The position numbers were made by a program, and so were the translations under genes. Below the pieces are notes generated by a model. That model ran no database searches. It was not told the DNA's origin and saw only the letters and a program-made list of their open reading frames with translations. A DNA stretch of 64,000 nucleotides from Arbacia lixula (taxonomy: Eukaryota; Echinodermata; Echinoidea; Arbacioida; Arbaciidae). Every line of letters starts with the position of its first letter. Within the stretch, counting starts at the first letter, position 1. The stretch is from NCBI GenBank assembly GCA_963669155.1, contig OZ022577.1, positions 26,009,865 through 26,073,864 of the forward strand, in the 5' to 3' direction. This document shows positions 63,301 through 64,000 of this stretch, piece after piece.

Positions 63301-64000
63301 ATTGGACAAATGCTACTCGAGTGAACCCGCTTTTATAATTTCTTAGTTCCTCTTAGTTTCAAGGATTTACTTCTCTAATTCATTTTTTTCCCAATTGAAA
63401 TTAATCATTTTAAAGGTTTGATTTTCCTTGAACATTAATATGCTCTGATCCCTCTAAATAGTGTTTGAAAAGTATGATTTAATTTTTAACCTGAACTGTT
63501 AAGATTTGATTACAGTTGATAGTTACATGTACTGTACATGTATGTAAACCTATAGACATGGGCCTACCATATATGAAACCAGTTTGATATTACATGGACT
63601 TTATAGATCATTGATCATCATTTCATTTTATATTAAAAAAATCATGCTTAAGTGAGTTCTGGCTTCTAAAGGGTTCACGAAGACATACATGTACATGTAG
63701 CCTTGCATTTTAATGCTCACATTTCCCAAATCTGCAACCTATCATATTGCTGGAGAAGGCACCACTTCCTTGATCTCTGGAGTATTGTGTATCGAGTTTT
63801 AGATTTTTTTTGTAGCCTGTTGCATATTTGGTTTCATTTTAAATGCAGGAGCAGACTGAGCCTAATACCACATCCAATATCCAAAGATAAGCAGATTAAC
63901 CTCCTTTGAAGTGTTAACTTTTTGCAAAAAAAAACTCTTTAAACCTTATATTACCAGGCCTCGAAAATCCCATTGGCTCGATACATCTTCATGCCAATTT

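Overview
This is 64 kb of AT-rich animal nuclear DNA: long introns, GT-AG splice sites, many microsatellites and many small foldback (MITE-like) repeats. The protein matches (B3GALNT2, TBCB) and the repeat landscape suggest a marine invertebrate deuterostome, most likely an echinoderm. That assignment is an inference and I could not search a database. There are no bacterial operons, rRNAs, CRISPR arrays or recognisable tRNAs. The genes were rebuilt by reading exons off the sequence and testing that codon phase is consistent at each junction.

Layout. (1) 785-6966, minus: the 5' eight coding exons of a B3GALNT2-type family-31 glycosyltransferase; the catalytic C-terminal half lies beyond the left edge. 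(2) 9598-15337, plus: a complete six-exon tubulin-folding cofactor B gene (TBCB, 251 aa). (3) 21104-27906, minus: a seven-exon gene for a 439-aa protein I do not recognise; every junction is phase-consistent, and decayed copies of its second exon lie upstream of that exon. (4) About 30.1 kb to at least 42.4 kb, plus: a gene with a CpG-rich promoter, a non-coding first exon, an 11 kb intron, a start exon and the first half of a PDZ domain. A separate start exon at 56324-56438 ends in the same phase as the PDZ exon and may be an alternative first exon of the same gene. The rest of that gene is beyond the right edge or was not found.

The remaining DNA is intron or intergenic. It holds three copies of a head-hairpin repeat family carrying (GTCC)n and arrays of AGGTCA half-sites, at least eight foldback elements, two local tandem duplications, GC-rich hairpins in TBCB intron 1, dispersed TACATGTACATGTA palindromes, simple repeats and a decayed LINE end.

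The genes do not form one pathway. TBCB acts on alpha-tubulin in the cytosol, B3GALNT2 extends O-mannosyl glycans in the ER/Golgi, and the PDZ protein is probably a scaffold or signalling protein. I see no new multi-gene system. The most useful leads are the nuclear-receptor half-site arrays in the dispersed repeat, the unidentified 439-aa protein with its duplicated exon, and the structured foldback elements around TBCB.
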